NCBI GenBank assembly: GCA_900766785.1 | Contig: CAAFWT010000049.1 | Location: 1-10,352 of the forward strand | Source: an uncultured Paraprevotella sp. | GTDB taxonomy: Bacteria > Bacteroidota > Bacteroidia > Bacteroidales > Bacteroidaceae | Direction: 5' to 3' | DNA: 10,352 nt | Part shown: positions 1-6,773 of the stretch, in pieces | Numbering within the stretch: the first letter of the stretch is position 1 | Layout of the letters: each line of letters starts with the position of its first letter | Made by a program: the position numbers and the translations under genes | Notes under the pieces: generated by a model | What the model was told of the DNA's origin: nothing | The model's input: only the letters and a program-made list of their open reading frames with translations | Databases searched by the model: none

Positions 1-36
1 ATGTCTAATTTGCAAGGGTTTACTATGCAAAGGTAC

Positions 37-64
37 AAAAATTTGTGGACATACGCAAATTTTT
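37..64. promoter_or_regulatory. A/T-rich inverted repeat upstream of the FNT gene (possible operator or upstream terminator)
   Basis: A perfect 9-bp inverted repeat, AAAAATTTG (37-45) and CAAATTTTT (56-64), is separated by 10 bases and continues inward with one G-T and one G-C pair. The inner part reads TTTGTG-N6-CGCAAA, a spacing like that of CRP/FNR-family operators. It ends 62 bases before the ATG at 127. The right arm ends in a short T run, so it could equally be the terminator of a gene to the left of the window. The choice between these is inference; only the symmetry is seen. No TAnnTTTG promoter was found in 1-126. Confidence 0.3.
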
Positions 65-126
65 AAACAGTCATTTTATTGATACACAGAAGGTTAACGT
101 CTTTTCAAGGCTCGACTATATAACTC

Positions 127-738
127 ATGAAAGCAACAGTTCGATCTTCCGTTCTCGCAGGTATCGCCATAGGCATAGCCGGATTTGGATACCTGGCTTC
201 AGGCAAGGACATAGCAGGTGCCATACTCTTTGCCTTCGGATTGGCCACCGTGGTACATTATTCCTTGAAGTTGTATACAGGTACTGCTGGATTTATCCAG
301 AAGGGTGAACTGGGCACGCTCTTCATCATTCTCCTGTTCAACCTTGTGGGATGTGCGCTCATGGGATTGATGGCTCGCTGTAGTCCCTTGCCGCTTCAGT
401 CCACGGCTCAAAGCATTCTGGAGAGCCGCCTATCGATAGGTCCCCTACGCGGATGTGCGCTAAGCATCGGTTGTGGATTCATTATGACCACGGCCGTCCA
501 ATTTGCACGGCAGAACAAGATGCTTCCCTTAATCTTTGGAGTTCCTCTGTTTATAGTGTGCGGTTTTCCTCATTGTGTGGCCGATGCTTTTTATTATTTC
601 TGTGTGCCCCTATCCTTCCTCTCTGCCCACTGGTTGCAGGTGCTCCTCTTCTACATAAGTATTGTCGTCGGTAATTTCATTGGTTGCAATCTGTATCGTA
701 TGGTAATGAATGAGCATACAGGAATGCAGAAACAATAA
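127..738 (+). CDS. Formate/nitrite transporter (FNT) family membrane protein, compact form
   Basis: This 203-residue protein is almost wholly hydrophobic, with about six membrane segments (roughly residues 8-26, 28-48, 62-84, 108-126, 132-160, 168-192), as expected of the FNT channel family, which passes formate, nitrite or other small monovalent anions. Family-like points are LYTG at 49-52, a re-entrant-type segment with GFPHCVADAF at 146-155 whose His149 matches the conserved pore histidine of FocA (GFxHSxAN), and a Gly/Asn-rich last helix (VVGNFIGC, 181-188). At about 200 residues it is well short of the usual 260-285: loops and termini are trimmed but the core fold appears complete. The start at 127 is the first ATG giving a sensible amphipathic N terminus. 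The gene stands alone and converges on the next one. Substrate cannot be told from sequence; formate export would suit a fermenting anaerobe. An uncharacterised FNT-like subfamily is possible. Confidence 0.8.
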   Translation: MKATVRSSVLAGIAIGIAGFGYLASGKDIAGAILFAFGLATVVHYSLKLYTGTAGFIQKGELGTLFIILLFNLVGCALMGLMARCSPLPLQSTAQSILESRLSIGPLRGCALSIGCGFIMTTAVQFARQNKMLPLIFGVPLFIVCGFPHCVADAFYYFCVPLSFLSAHWLQVLLFYISIVVGNFIGCNLYRMVMNEHTGMQKQ

Positions 739-820
739 GAGACCCAAATTGCCAGGTGGTGACAACAATAGTGACTTTCCCCATTGAGATAGTAAAACAT
801 GGAGAGTCTGAAAAAAATGA

Positions 821-865
821 TATCGGGTAGGAAGTAATTGATTTGATGTTACTTCCTACCCGATA
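821..865 (-). terminator. Rho-independent terminator of the 869-1867 gene
   Basis: Bases 821-837 and 849-865 form a perfect 17-bp stem with an 11-base loop. Read on the - strand the stem is followed within three bases by a run of seven T (811-817 are A on the + strand), which is the layout of an intrinsic terminator. The stem starts 4 bases after the stop codon of the - strand gene. On the + strand there is no T tract after the stem, so it would be weaker for the convergent FNT gene. Confidence 0.85.
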
Positions 866-868
866 GGT

Positions 869-1867
869 TTATCTGCGTCCGCGTGATACTGAACCACCTC
901 CCGAACTGCCACTCCTGGTGCTCATTCCAGATGAACTTCTGCTTATGCTTCCTCCAAGTGATACTGATGACGACCTATTGCCTGTGGTGGCACGTGAACT
1001 GCTGCGAGAGAATGAGTTGCCACGGTTATATGTAGATGAACTTCCCGCACTTGAGCGAGAGCCAGAGCTTAGGCCGCGGTTAGGTGTGGTGACGGTACGG
1101 TTTTCGGAGCGTGTTGCAGGCACCTGACCTTGACGCTGACGGGTGCTTGGTTCTGTTCTACTGTGGGTATTCCCTCTGTTGGTCTGTACGTCACCACCTG
1201 GTGTCCTGCCGTTATCTATTCTTCCAGGAGTGTTCACATTCCCTCGCGTACTCTCTCCGCGCTGTGGAGATCTTGTCCCAACTTCCGTATTGCGTGATGA
1301 TTGTCTGGGCAAATCGAAGTGATATCCGTCACCTCTGCTGGGATTACCCCGTCCGTCACCTCTGCCACGAACACCTATGGGTTCTCTGCCTCTCATACCA
1401 CCATCCCATCTGGGCCTACGTTCAGCATAAAAACCATTTCTGTAATGATGATGTCCGTGTCCGCCTCTGTAGTGGTGATATACTCTGGGACAATCGTAAT
1501 AGAATACGTGCCTGTGATAATGTCTGTAGATGGGGAACACCCAGCAACCATGACTCCATATGATGGGTCTTACGAAGTAGTCAGCTCCCAAGAGCAAGTC
1601 GAACTGCCAGTTGAGCAGGATGTGCCTGAAATCCGTCAGACGATAGTTCAGATAGTCGGCATAGAGGTCACTTTCTGTCTCCATACTCAGGAAGTAGTCG
1701 AGATTGATCTCATACGCGTCATTATACTGCTGATCATTCAGGTTCAGTTCATAAGCCATCTTGTCAGTCAGGTAGAGTGCCTCTTCGCGTGCCCTTTGAT
1801 AACTCATTGCTGAAGCACTTGCCACTGTGGCCAGCGCTATTACCAGTGTCAGGATGTAACGTTTCAT
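869..1867 (-). CDS. Secreted protein with His/Tyr-rich centre and Ser/Arg/Gly-rich low-complexity tail
   Basis: Function is not recognised. The 332-residue product opens with a clear signal peptide: MKRY, a hydrophobic stretch to about residue 19, and a probable cleavage site ASA|M at 20/21, so it is exported across the inner membrane. Residues 22-98 are predicted helical and contain LNLNDQQYNDAYEIN, which recalls the LTxxQ-type repeats of Spy/CpxP-like periplasmic proteins; this resemblance is weak. Residues 105-150 are rich in His, Tyr and Arg (HYHRH, HHYRGGHGHHHY), suggesting metal or surface binding. From about 160 to the end the chain is low-complexity Gly/Arg/Ser/Thr, very basic and probably disordered. 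Only two Cys (108, 126) are present. It has its own promoter at about 1894-1901 and its own terminator, so it is likely monocistronic. Proteins of this type occur in Prevotella/Bacteroides as lineage-specific hypotheticals; cell-envelope stress or adhesion are guesses. Confidence 0.75.
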   Translation of the reverse strand: MKRYILTLVIALATVASASAMSYQRAREEALYLTDKMAYELNLNDQQYNDAYEINLDYFLSMETESDLYADYLNYRLTDFRHILLNWQFDLLLGADYFVRPIIWSHGCWVFPIYRHYHRHVFYYDCPRVYHHYRGGHGHHHYRNGFYAERRPRWDGGMRGREPIGVRGRGDGRGNPSRGDGYHFDLPRQSSRNTEVGTRSPQRGESTRGNVNTPGRIDNGRTPGGDVQTNRGNTHSRTEPSTRQRQGQVPATRSENRTVTTPNRGLSSGSRSSAGSSSTYNRGNSFSRSSSRATTGNRSSSVSLGGSISRSSSGMSTRSGSSGGGSVSRGRR

Positions 1868-1893
1868 AGTGATTCCCTTTTTTGTTGTTGCTG

Positions 1894-1925
1894 CAAAGGT
1901 AGAGACGACCCAGTGGCCATGAAAG
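1894..1925 (-). promoter_or_regulatory. Bacteroides-type promoter of the secreted-protein gene
   Basis: On the - strand TACCTTTG (1901 to 1894) fits the -7 consensus TAnnTTTG exactly. About 19 bases upstream is TTTC (1924 to 1921), a partial match to the -33 TTTG. Transcription would start near 1887, leaving a leader of about 20 bases before the ATG at 1867. Confidence 0.6.
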
Positions 1926-1958
1926 GGTAATTCCCTATCTCATGCGGGGAATTATCCT
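1924..1958 (-). terminator. Possible weak terminator overlapping the ispE stop codon
   Basis: GGGTAATTCCC (1925-1935) pairs with GGGAATTATCC (1947-1957), with one G-T pair; A1924/T1958 and T1936/G1946 extend the stem. On the - strand the hairpin overlaps the TAG stop of ispE and is followed only by a short T run (TTTC), so termination would be weak. It lies just upstream of, and partly touches, the promoter of the next gene. It might instead be an operator for that promoter. Confidence 0.4.
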
Positions 1959-2769
1959 ACAAGGGTGATGAATAGACAAACATATTCTCAAACCTTTCCT
2001 CCATGCACGGTTCTTCCTGAAATAATCCAAACACGCTACTTCCACTTCCGCTCATGGATGCATATACTGCCCCCATCTCATACAGTTGGGTCTTGATATT
2101 CTTTATGACCGGATGGCCGGGAAACACACTCTTTTCGAAATCGTTTCTCACCATTCCCTTCCATTTCTCTATGGGGTTCAGAATGAGTTCCTTTAGTGGT
2201 GTTTCGGGAATACGAGGCTCTACCTGTGCATAAGCTTCACGGGTGGAAACAGATTCGTTGGGCTTAACCAGAACCAAATGCATTCCGCTGAGATTCAGAG
2301 GTGTATGGCTGAATATATTACCTATTCCTTCAGCATACACAGGTTTGCATTGTATGAAGAACGGACAGTCTGCTCCCAGGCTGCTTACCTCCTGCTCCAT
2401 CTCTTCTTCCGTCATGCCCAGGGAATAATGCTTGTTCAGTTCCCTTACCATTCCTGCTGCATCACTACTTCCTCCGCCCAATCCTGCGCCATTAGGAATA
2501 TTCTTGTGCAGATGGATGTGCAGAGGAGGAATCTTGTGCCCTCTGGAGCGAAGCATGCGCACGGCCTTGAGTACCAGATTGTCCTCTGTAACTCCCTCTA
2601 TGGGAATGCCCGACATGTCAAGCTTATCCTCTTCAGCTTCTTCTATACTGATTTCGTCGGCCAGGGGAACAGGGTAAAAGACTGTTTGCAGATTATGGTA
2701 GCCGTCACTTCGGCGTTCCGTTATCAGCAGTCCGAGATTAATCTTGCAGCAAGCTTTGAATGTGATCAT
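1957..2769 (-). CDS. ispE: 4-diphosphocytidyl-2-C-methyl-D-erythritol kinase
   Basis: IspE phosphorylates the 2-hydroxyl of CDP-methylerythritol with ATP in the MEP (non-mevalonate) pathway to isoprenoid precursors; it is a soluble GHMP-family kinase. Numbered from the chosen ATG (270 residues), the N-terminal CKINLGL (Lys9 matching the conserved active-site Lys), the ATP-binding loop PNGAGLGGGSSDAA (92-105), GADCPFF (132-138, catalytic Asp134) and the C-terminal GHMP motif MSGSGSSVFGLF are all in place. The open frame extends 30 codons further to a TTG at 2859, but that extension is not family-like and contains a strong promoter match whose -33 element overlaps the TTG, so an internal start is preferred: ATG at 2769, or ATG at 2775 two codons earlier. 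It is transcribed divergently from the rseC-rnf operon. Length and motifs are typical and nothing appears broken. Confidence 0.95.
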   Translation of the reverse strand: MITFKACCKINLGLLITERRSDGYHNLQTVFYPVPLADEISIEEAEEDKLDMSGIPIEGVTEDNLVLKAVRMLRSRGHKIPPLHIHLHKNIPNGAGLGGGSSDAAGMVRELNKHYSLGMTEEEMEQEVSSLGADCPFFIQCKPVYAEGIGNIFSHTPLNLSGMHLVLVKPNESVSTREAYAQVEPRIPETPLKELILNPIEKWKGMVRNDFEKSVFPGHPVIKNIKTQLYEMGAVYASMSGSGSSVFGLFQEEPCMEERFENMFVYSSPL

Positions 2770-2828
2770 ATGCATAAATGTCTGTGTTGGTTTTCCCACC
2801 GAACGTGTTCCACGTATATACGTTCTTG

Positions 2829-2860
2829 CAAAGTTATATGTTTCTCCAATTTTAGACAAT
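2829..2860 (-). promoter_or_regulatory. Bacteroides-type promoter of ispE
   Basis: On the - strand ATTG (2860 to 2857), a 20-base spacer and TAACTTTG (2836 to 2829) fit the -33 TTTG / -7 TAnnTTTG pattern. The start of transcription would be near 2822, giving a leader of about 50 bases to the ATG at 2769/2775. Within that leader GAACGT (2801-2806) and ACGTTC (2820-2825) form an inverted repeat, and ACGTATATACGT (2812-2823) is a 12-bp palindrome at the predicted transcription start. Confidence 0.65.
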
Positions 2861-2904
2861 TTTCACAGTTAAATACTACATTATAGGTAAAAGTGTGCAC
2901 AATC

Positions 2905-2939
2905 CTTGCCTCTTATGTGCCAAAAAACATGTATTTTTG
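2905..2939 (+). promoter_or_regulatory. Probable promoter of the rseC-rnf operon
   Basis: TATTTTTG at 2932-2939 is an exact TAnnTTTG match, 29 bases before the rseC ATG, placing the transcription start near 2946. The best -33 candidate is CTTG (2905-2908), with a rather long spacer of 23 bases. It is back to back with the ispE promoter, the two -7 elements being about 95 bases apart. Confidence 0.55.
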
Positions 2940-2968
2940 CGTGAATATTGAGGCTTAGGCCATAAAGT

Positions 2969-3433
2969 ATGAAAGAAACAATCCGACATCAAGGTGTTGT
3001 GGAGCAGATTACATCCACCACTTGTTTCGTACGTATTCTGCAACAGGCAGCTTGCAGCGGCTGTTCGGTAAAACATCTGTGTAACAGCAGTGAGAGCAAG
3101 GAGAAGATTATAGAAGCCAGTATGGGTGATATGCCCGTACAGGTGGGACAGACCGTCGTGGTAGAGGGTGCTCTCAAGCAAGGACTAAGGGCTGCACTAA
3201 TGGCTTATGCTGTGCCTCTGATATTGTTAGTGGTTGTCCTCTTTGTTGGCAGCCATTTTTGGAATGAGGATATAGGAGCTGTGCTTTCCCTTTCCTTCGT
3301 CCTTCTTTATTATGGTATCCTCTTTCTTTTCCGCGACCGTATGAATAGGACCTTTCGCTTTAGGGTGATTCCCTTGAGTGATGATGTCCCTTTCGCTGTA
3401 CCGTCGGGAGGGGCCTCTGGTGATGACAAGTGA
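2969..3433 (+). CDS. rseC: RseC/MucC family protein (SoxR-reducing system protein RseC-like)
   Basis: A 154-residue inner-membrane protein of the RseC/MucC family. The N-terminal part (1-72) starts with an IRHQGVVEQI-type beta strand and carries the cysteine cluster CSGCSVKHLC (Cys29, Cys32, Cys38), typical of the family and possibly a metal or redox site. Two hydrophobic helices follow (about 76-95 and 102-121), then a short basic stretch and a hydrophilic tail. In E. coli RseC works with the Rsx (Rnf) complex to keep SoxR reduced and also sits in the rpoE-rseABC operon. Here it is the first gene of the rnf operon, 58 bases before rnfB, supporting a role in assembly or function of the Rnf complex rather than in sigma-E control; that is inference. 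The ATG at 2969 follows a promoter match and gives the normal family length. Confidence 0.85.
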   Translation: MKETIRHQGVVEQITSTTCFVRILQQAACSGCSVKHLCNSSESKEKIIEASMGDMPVQVGQTVVVEGALKQGLRAALMAYAVPLILLVVVLFVGSHFWNEDIGAVLSLSFVLLYYGILFLFRDRMNRTFRFRVIPLSDDVPFAVPSGGASGDDK

Positions 3434-3491
3434 CATATTCGTAAATAGTAACAAATAATAAATATCAATCATTTAATTCTTCAATCAACGT

Positions 3492-4394
3492 ATGAACGAA
3501 ATCATGATTGCAGTAATTGTGCTTGGTGCTATAGGACTTCTCTCAGCAGTGGTCCTGTATGTTATCTCGCACAAGTTTGCTGTGAAAGAGGATCCTCGCT
3601 TGGCAGAGGTTGCATCTGTCTTGCCTCAGGCCAACTGTGGTGGGTGTGGATATCCCGGATGTTCAGGCTTTGCCGCTGCGTGTGTGAAGGCTGCCGATGC
3701 CGGTAGTCTTGATGGTAAGTTGTGTCCTGTAGGAGGACAGCCTGTGATGGAACAGGTGGCCACTATCCTGGGATTCCAAGTAAGTGCTGCTGCTCCCAAG
3801 GTGGCTGTGGTACGATGCACGGGAACTTGTGACGCTCGTCCCCATGGCGTAGAGTTTGATGGAGCACATTCTTGCCGCATCCAGAATATGACTGGTATGG
3901 GTGAGACCCAATGTCTCTATGGCTGTCTGGGTGAAGGTGACTGTCAGCATGCCTGTCTTTTTGGTGCCATTAAGGTCAACCCTATCACTCGTATTGCTGA
4001 GGTAGACGAGTCGAAATGTACTGGTTGTGGTGCCTGTCAGAAGGCATGTCCCAGAGGTATCATTGAACTCCGTGCACAAGGTCCTAAGAACCGCAAGGTG
4101 GTGGTTCTCTGCAACAACAAGGACAAAGGTGCACTGGCTGTCAAGGAATGCAAGAACAGTTGCATAGGTTGCAGCAAGTGTGTCAAGAGCTGTAAGTTTG
4201 AGGCCATTACGGTGGATGGTAATCTGGCTCACATCGATCCCGATAAGTGCAAGATGTGCCGCAAGTGTGAAGACGAATGTCCACGCGGAGCTATCCATGC
4301 CATAAACTTCCCTCCTCGCAAGCCTAAAGCCGAGGCTTCTGCAGCACCTAAGGCAGAAGCACCAGCAGATCCCAAAACAGAAGTAAAAGCATAA
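3492..4394 (+). CDS. rnfB: Rnf electron transport complex subunit B
   Basis: RnfB is the ferredoxin-like subunit that accepts electrons from reduced ferredoxin and feeds them into the membrane complex. Residues 5-26 form a single membrane anchor. The [4Fe-4S] domain follows with NCGGCGYPGC (Cys49, 52, 57) and Cys78. A Cys-rich region has Cys109, 113, 128, 141, 145, 151 and 155, then three standard CxxCxxCxxxC motifs at 176-186, 224-234 and 253-263. That is 26 cysteines in all, enough for about five or six clusters, more than in the short proteobacterial RnfB (about 190 residues) and closer to the long RnfB of clostridia and Bacteroides. The tail (about 275-300) is a Lys/Pro/Ala/Glu linker without cysteines. 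The ATG at 3492 directly precedes the anchor; the ATG four codons on is an alternative. An A+T-rich 58-base spacer separates it from rseC, and rnfC begins 19 bases after its stop. Confidence 0.96.
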   Translation: MNEIMIAVIVLGAIGLLSAVVLYVISHKFAVKEDPRLAEVASVLPQANCGGCGYPGCSGFAAACVKAADAGSLDGKLCPVGGQPVMEQVATILGFQVSAAAPKVAVVRCTGTCDARPHGVEFDGAHSCRIQNMTGMGETQCLYGCLGEGDCQHACLFGAIKVNPITRIAEVDESKCTGCGACQKACPRGIIELRAQGPKNRKVVVLCNNKDKGALAVKECKNSCIGCSKCVKSCKFEAITVDGNLAHIDPDKCKMCRKCEDECPRGAIHAINFPPRKPKAEASAAPKAEAPADPKTEVKA

Positions 4395-4413
4395 AACAGG
4401 AAGCAGATAAGAT

Positions 4414-5760
4414 ATGAAGACATTTAAGTTAGGCGGTGTACATCCCGCAGAGAATAAGCTGTCTGCTGGTAGTCCCATTCGTGAGGCTTCCCTGCCCAAG
4501 CAGGCTGTTTTCAGCATGTTTCAGCATATAGGTGCTCCTGCTAAGCCAGTTGTCAAGAAAGGCGATATGGTCAAGGTGGGCACACTCCTAGGTGAGGCAG
4601 GTGGTTTTGTCAGCGCCCCCATTTACAGTAGTGTGAGCGGTAAGGTTTCTAAGGTCGACGTAGCCCTTGATGCCAGCGACACACGTCGTATGGCAGTATA
4701 TGTAGACGTAGAGGGTGATGAATGGGAAGAGAGCATCGACCGTTCCACCAAGTTGGAGAAACTGAGTGAGCATCCCGAATTGGACAGCAAGGTAATCATT
4801 GAGAAGATCAAGAATGCCGGTATCGTAGGTATGGGTGGAGCCACCTTCCCCTGCCATGTGAAGCTTTGTCCTCCTCCAGGATGCAAGGCCGAATGTGTCA
4901 TCATCAATGCTGTGGAGTGTGAGCCCTATCTCACAGCCGACCACAGTCTGATGCTGGAGCATGCCGAGGAGATTCTTGAGGGTGTGGAGATTATCATGAA
5001 GGCAGTGGGTGTAGACAAGGGTTATGTAGGTATCGAAAACAACAAGCCCGATGCCATTGCGCTCATGACAGAGAAGGCACAGTCCCATCCTTCCATCACC
5101 ATCGTTCCTCTCAAGGTGAAGTATCCTCAGGGAGGTGAGAAGCAGTTGATAGATGCCGTCATCGGTCGCCAGGTTCCTGCTCCTCCAGCCATTCCCATCC
5201 ATGTGGGTGCTGTGGTGCAGAATGTAGGTACTGCCTTTGCCATCTATCAGGCTGTGATGAAGAATAAGCCTCTCATTGACCGTGTGATAACTGTCACAGG
5301 CAAGAGTGTGAAGAATCCCTCTAATCTTTTGGCTCGTCTGGGTACTCCTTTCAGCCAGCTGATAGATGAATGTGGCGGTCTTCCTGAGGATACAGGCAAG
5401 ATTATCGGTGGCGGTCCCATGATGGGTAAGGCACTTATCAGCCTGGAGGTTCCCATGACCAAGGGTTCCAGTGGTCTCTTGATTATGAATGAGAAGGAGG
5501 CACGCCGTGCCGAGCCCGATCCCTGCATCCGTTGTGCTAAGTGTGTGAGTGCATGTCCCATGGGCCTGGAACCCTATCTGCTGGCCACTGTGAGCAGTCA
5601 GCATGACTGGGAGAGAGCAGAGAGCAACGATGTTGTGAGTTGTATAGAATGCGGTTCTTGTCAGTTTACATGTCCCAGCCATCGTTATTTGCTCGACAAT
5701 ATACGTTTGGGCAAGCAGACGGTGATGGGTATCATCAGAGCCCGTGCTGCCAAGAAGTGA
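4414..5760 (+). CDS. rnfC: Rnf electron transport complex subunit C
   Basis: RnfC is the peripheral NADH/NAD-binding subunit of the ferredoxin:NAD oxidoreductase, related to the 51-kDa subunit of complex I. The 448 residues run in the usual order: an N-terminal RnfC barrel-sandwich domain (about 1-100; GGVHPAENK, then APIYSSVSGKV), a Gly-rich nucleotide/FMN-binding segment (AGIVGMGGATFPCHVK, 135-150), NAVECEPYLTAD (165-176) typical of this fold, a SLBB-like region (about 255-345), and two C-terminal ferredoxin motifs CIRCAKCVSAC (Cys371, 374, 377, 381) and CIECGSCQFTC (Cys410, 413, 416, 420). No membrane helix is seen, as expected. Proteobacterial RnfC often has a long repetitive C-terminal extension; this one stops soon after the second cluster, as in Bacteroides and clostridia. 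A 35-base, very A+T-rich spacer leads to rnfD. Confidence 0.97.
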   Translation: MKTFKLGGVHPAENKLSAGSPIREASLPKQAVFSMFQHIGAPAKPVVKKGDMVKVGTLLGEAGGFVSAPIYSSVSGKVSKVDVALDASDTRRMAVYVDVEGDEWEESIDRSTKLEKLSEHPELDSKVIIEKIKNAGIVGMGGATFPCHVKLCPPPGCKAECVIINAVECEPYLTADHSLMLEHAEEILEGVEIIMKAVGVDKGYVGIENNKPDAIALMTEKAQSHPSITIVPLKVKYPQGGEKQLIDAVIGRQVPAPPAIPIHVGAVVQNVGTAFAIYQAVMKNKPLIDRVITVTGKSVKNPSNLLARLGTPFSQLIDECGGLPEDTGKIIGGGPMMGKALISLEVPMTKGSSGLLIMNEKEARRAEPDPCIRCAKCVSACPMGLEPYLLATVSSQHDWERAESNDVVSCIECGSCQFTCPSHRYLLDNIRLGKQTVMGIIRARAAKK

Positions 5761-5795
5761 TTTCCCACATTATATATTATATATAAGGTATAACA

Positions 5796-6773
5796 ATGAA
5801 ATTGATAATATCCCTTTCACCTCATGTTCATGGTGGTGATTCCGTACAGAAGAACATGTACGGCGTATGTGCAGCTCTTCTGCCTGCACTTCTGGCCAGC
5901 CTTTGGTTCTTCGGTGCCGGTGCAGCTGTGGTGATGCTGACCTCTGTGCTTGCCTGTGTCTTCTTTGAATGGGCCATAACCCATTTCATCCTGCGCAAGT
6001 CCCATACCACCATATTCGATGGTAGTGCCCTCCTTACAGGTATTCTGTTGGGATTCAATCTGCCCAGCAACCTCCCCATATGGATTATTCTCATTGGTGC
6101 TCTGGTTGCTATCGGCATTGGCAAGCTCACCTTTGGCGGTCTGGGTTGCAATCCCTTCAACCCCGCATTGGTGGGACGCGTATTCCTGCTCATTAGTTTC
6201 CCTGCTCAGATGACCACCTGGCCCGTTTCCCATGCATCTTTTGTTGATGCCGAGACGGCAGCCACCCCTCTGAGCATCATGAAGGGAGCCATCACATCTG
6301 GTGATGCTTCTCTGCTTTCCCAACTTCCTTCCATCAAGGACATGTTCCTGGGAGCCACAGGCGGTTCGCTGGGTGAGGTGAGTGCCTTGCTTCTTCTGCT
6401 TGGATGTCTCTTCATGATATGGAGGAAGATTATCACCTGGCATATCCCCGTAAGCATTCTGGGCACGGTGGCTCTGCTTTCGCTTGTATGTCATGTATGC
6501 GATCCCATCTACGCTCCTGTTCCTCAGGTTCTGTGCAGCGGTGGCCTGATGTTGGGTGCCTGTTTTATGGCCACGGATTATGTGACATCTCCTATGACTC
6601 ATCGCGGTCAGATTATCTATGGTGTTTGCATAGGTGTGCTCACCATCGTCATCCGTAATTGGGGCGCATATCCCGAGGGAATGTCTTTTGCCATTCTGAT
6701 TATGAATGCATTCACTCCGCTCATCAACACTTATTGTAAACCTAAACGATTCGGGGAGGTAACCAAGAAATGA
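5796..6773 (+). CDS. rnfD: Rnf electron transport complex subunit D
   Basis: RnfD is an integral membrane subunit homologous to NqrB and part of the ion-translocating core; it carries covalently bound FMN. The 325-residue chain has about nine to ten hydrophobic segments. Family signatures are SPHVHGGDSVQKNMYGV near the N terminus, FDGSALLTGILLGFNLP (74-90), LGCNPFNPALVGR (116-128), FMATDYVTSPMT (257-268) and AYPEGMSFAILIMNAF (291-306). The flavinylation motif Dxx[ST]xx[ST] appears as DAETAATPL (151-159), making Thr157 the likely FMN attachment residue; the usual Gly of SGAT is Ala here. The last base of its final Lys codon is the first base of the rnfG ATG (ATGA overlap), indicating translational coupling with the next subunit. 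Confidence 0.97.
   Translation: MKLIISLSPHVHGGDSVQKNMYGVCAALLPALLASLWFFGAGAAVVMLTSVLACVFFEWAITHFILRKSHTTIFDGSALLTGILLGFNLPSNLPIWIILIGALVAIGIGKLTFGGLGCNPFNPALVGRVFLLISFPAQMTTWPVSHASFVDAETAATPLSIMKGAITSGDASLLSQLPSIKDMFLGATGGSLGEVSALLLLLGCLFMIWRKIITWHIPVSILGTVALLSLVCHVCDPIYAPVPQVLCSGGLMLGACFMATDYVTSPMTHRGQIIYGVCIGVLTIVIRNWGAYPEGMSFAILIMNAFTPLINTYCKPKRFGEVTKK

Noticed and set aside
1..66. Open frame from the first base to a TAA at 64-66
   Set aside because: Only 21 codons are visible, starting at the window edge; it could be the end of a gene to the left or chance, so it was not annotated.
45..308. 87-codon + strand frame overlapping the FNT gene start
   Set aside because: Arg/His-rich out-of-frame product mostly inside the FNT gene; no family features.
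1301..1813. + strand frame of 170 codons opposite the secreted-protein gene
   Set aside because: The - strand frame has a signal peptide, a promoter and a terminator in the right places; the + strand product shows only repeated Val/Ser/Ile from the complement.
4588..5682. Long antisense open frame (364 codons) opposite rnfC
   Set aside because: It lies wholly within a confidently assigned gene, its product is of odd composition (rich in His, Thr and Leu), and similar long antisense frames occur opposite rnfB and rnfD, as expected from codon bias.
5761..5795. A+T-rich near-palindrome (TATATATTATATATA) between rnfC and rnfD
   Set aside because: It is too simple in sequence and has no TAnnTTTG element or T tract; probably an ordinary spacer, at most a weak processing site.
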